DNA of 5,254 bases. Origin: a bacterium. Its GTDB lineage: Bacteria; Bacteroidota; Bacteroidia; Cytophagales; Thermonemataceae. Each line of letters opens with the position of its first letter. Position 1 is the stretch's first letter. Location: contig JANYGM010000275.1 in NCBI GenBank assembly GCA_025362415.1, forward strand, positions 1 to 5,254, read 5' to 3'. Under the pieces are notes generated by a model. It searched no databases. It was given only the letters and a program-made list of their open reading frames with translations, and had not been told where the DNA came from. Made by a program: the position numbers and the translations under genes. Below are positions 4,500 to 5,254 of the stretch, in pieces.

Positions 4500-4950
4500 A
4501 AGAAAATACAATTTCTTTTTGAATATCTATTTTTTTGCCATTGATTTGAAGATGAAAATCTTCTATTTCAAAATTGTCTATTTTCTTTTTCTTTAAGAAA
4601 TTGCCAATTAACTGATGCAAATCTTCTTCTTGAAAATCTATAATTTCGTGAGTATTGGTACAATAAAAATGATTATGTTTATCTATATTTCCATCAAAAC
4701 GCATCATTCCATCTTCACAAGCCACTTTTCTAATCAATTTTGCCTCAACAAATTTCTCCAAATTCTTATAAACAGTTCCTAATGACACACTTGGATTATC
4801 TGGGCGTATCAAAGCATAAATTTCTTCTGTTGTGGGGTGATTGTTTAGGCGCAAAACCGCTTCATAAATGACTATGCGCTGTTGTGTAGCCTTCAATGCG
4901 TGCAAAAGAAGTTTATTTTTGAGGTCGTTATAATTAATATTACTTTGCAA
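4498..4950 (-). CDS. perR: Fur-family repressor, PerR-like
   Basis: A metal-dependent DNA-binding repressor of 150 residues. The winged-helix part includes KATQQRIVIYEAV (20-32), HPTTEEIY (38-45) and the recognition helix region SLGTVYKNLEKF (57-68). The metal-sensing set of PerR is complete: His38, Asp86, His92, His94 and Asp105, at the B. subtilis PerR spacing shifted by one (37, 85, 91, 93, 104). Asp rather than Glu at the last position favours PerR over Fur. The structural zinc site is mostly missing: Cys97 is present, Thr100 replaces the second Cys, and the C-terminal CxxC is absent. The start is TTG 4950-4948. No ATG occurs on this strand between the promoter and this point, and about 20 residues before KxT is normal for the family. 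The peroxiredoxin gene directly downstream fits a peroxide-response role. Confidence 0.93.
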   Translation of the reverse strand: MQSNINYNDLKNKLLLHALKATQQRIVIYEAVLRLNNHPTTEEIYALIRPDNPSVSLGTVYKNLEKFVEAKLIRKVACEDGMMRFDGNIDKHNHFYCTNTHEIIDFQEEDLHQLIGNFLKKKKIDNFEIEDFHLQINGKKIDIQKEIVFS

Positions 4951-4980
4951 AATTTGAATATTGTTGTTTTTTGGTTTTGA

Positions 4981-4998
4981 TACTATTTCTAAATAGTA
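4981..4998. promoter_or_regulatory. Dyad in the perR leader, candidate operator
   Basis: TACTATTT-CT-AAATAGTA has perfect 8-bp arms around 2 bp. It lies between the predicted transcript start (about 5020) and the perR start codon (4950), where a repressor could block its own gene. AT-rich dyads of this size are typical for the Fur/PerR family, but the sequence is not a textbook Fur or PerR box. Confidence 0.45.
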
Positions 4999-5025
4999 AT
5001 TTTTCTTATCTAAGAATATTTATCA

Positions 5026-5055
5026 CAAAGGTAGTAAATAAAAGTATAAAACAAA
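5026..5055 (-). promoter_or_regulatory. Bacteroidota-type promoter of perR
   Basis: On the minus strand TTTG (5055-5052), 18 bases, then TACCTTTG (5033-5026), a full match to the TTTG / TAnnTTTG promoter of Bacteroidota. The predicted transcript starts near 5020 and has a leader of about 70 nt before the TTG start. It is the best promoter in the window. Confidence 0.75.
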
Positions 5056-5081
5056 CTTTTTTTAAAGTTTTTTATACTTTT
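5040..5081. repeat. Long imperfect dyad over the -33 region of the perR promoter
   Basis: AAAAGTATAAA (5040-5050) pairs with TTTATACTTTT (5071-5081), and inside it AAACTTT (5053-5059) pairs with AAAGTTT (5064-5070). This leaves two unpaired bases (5051-5052) and a TTTT loop: 18 pairs in total. It covers the TTTG box at 5052-5055, so it may be a DNA-binding site; it is upstream of the predicted transcript and would not act as an RNA hairpin of perR. Confidence 0.5.
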
Positions 5082-5130
5082 TTGAGATTTTTGCATTACT
5101 TTGTGTAATCTTAATCTTTTCTATATTTAC

Positions 5131-5254
5131 TCGTAATTCGTAATTGATAATTCGTAATTGATAATTCGTAATTGATAATTCGTAATTGATAATTCGTAAT
5201 TGATAATTCGTAATTGATAATTCGTAATTGATAATTCGTAATTGATAATTCGTA
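5131..5254. repeat. Perfect 14-bp tandem array (paired heptads), cut by the window edge
   Basis: TTCGTAATTGATAA is repeated eight times without a single change (5137-5248), plus six bases of a ninth copy at the edge and a partial unit (TCGTAA) before it. Each unit is two related heptads, TTCGTAA and TTGATAA, so it belongs to the same 7-bp family as the four shorter elements. Stops occur in the units, so it is not coding. There are no spacers, so it is not a CRISPR. The rest of 4951-5130 holds only the perR leader, promoter and dyads listed above. Confidence 0.95.

Noticed and set aside
5081..5104. Plus-strand promoter for a gene to the right (TTTG ... TTACTTTG)
   Set aside because: The -7-like box has a wrong second base and the spacing to the nearest TTTG is only about 11 bp; no plus-strand gene is visible before the edge.
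5131..5254. CRISPR array
   Set aside because: The 14-bp units are directly adjacent with no spacers and no cas genes are present.

Overview
The window comes from an AT-rich genome that looks like a member of the Bacteroidota, most likely a Cytophagales-type organism. The reasons are a -7 promoter motif of the TAnnTTTG type, A-rich translation leaders with no clear Shine-Dalgarno sequence, a short-form phosphatidylserine decarboxylase, a bacterial geranylgeranylglyceryl-phosphate-synthase-like enzyme and a CHAT-domain protein. The genus assignment is inference.

Layout. Bases 1-825 (+) hold the C-terminal end of a CHAT-domain (caspase-like) protein whose N-terminus lies off the left edge. It converges on a strong terminator hairpin (852-888) that can also serve the genes on the other strand. 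Everything else is on the minus strand. In transcription order from the right these are: a PerR/Fur-type repressor (4950-4498), a 2-Cys peroxiredoxin (4370-3741), a GGGP-synthase-family TIM barrel (3468-2755), a LemA-like membrane protein (2637-2119), phosphatidylserine decarboxylase psd (1876-1214) and a 92-codon antitoxin-like ORF (1179-901).

Function. perR and the peroxiredoxin form an oxidative-stress pair: the sensor keeps the five PerR metal ligands, and its neighbour is a classic PerR target type. psd and the GGGP synthase homologue are both lipid headgroup/backbone enzymes. The CHAT protein is a probable protease whose partner is not visible.

What stands out. (1) The last 20 codons of the small antitoxin-like ORF are an in-frame, diverged copy of the 3' end of psd, so a cassette seems to have been placed behind psd with the psd end repeated. 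(2) A dispersed element of about 45 bp, made of five 7-bp units plus an AATACAAAAT core, ends exactly in the stop codon of three separate genes. A fourth copy lies inverted next to psd. A perfect 14-bp (2 x 7) array runs off the right edge. (3) The PerR-like protein lacks three of the four cysteines of the structural zinc site. (4) Both perR and the GGGP synthase gene have no ATG available and appear to start at TTG. (5) The perR promoter carries two AT-rich dyads that could be operators. No complete new multi-gene system is visible. The psd-tail cassette and the stop-codon repeat are the best candidates for undescribed biology.
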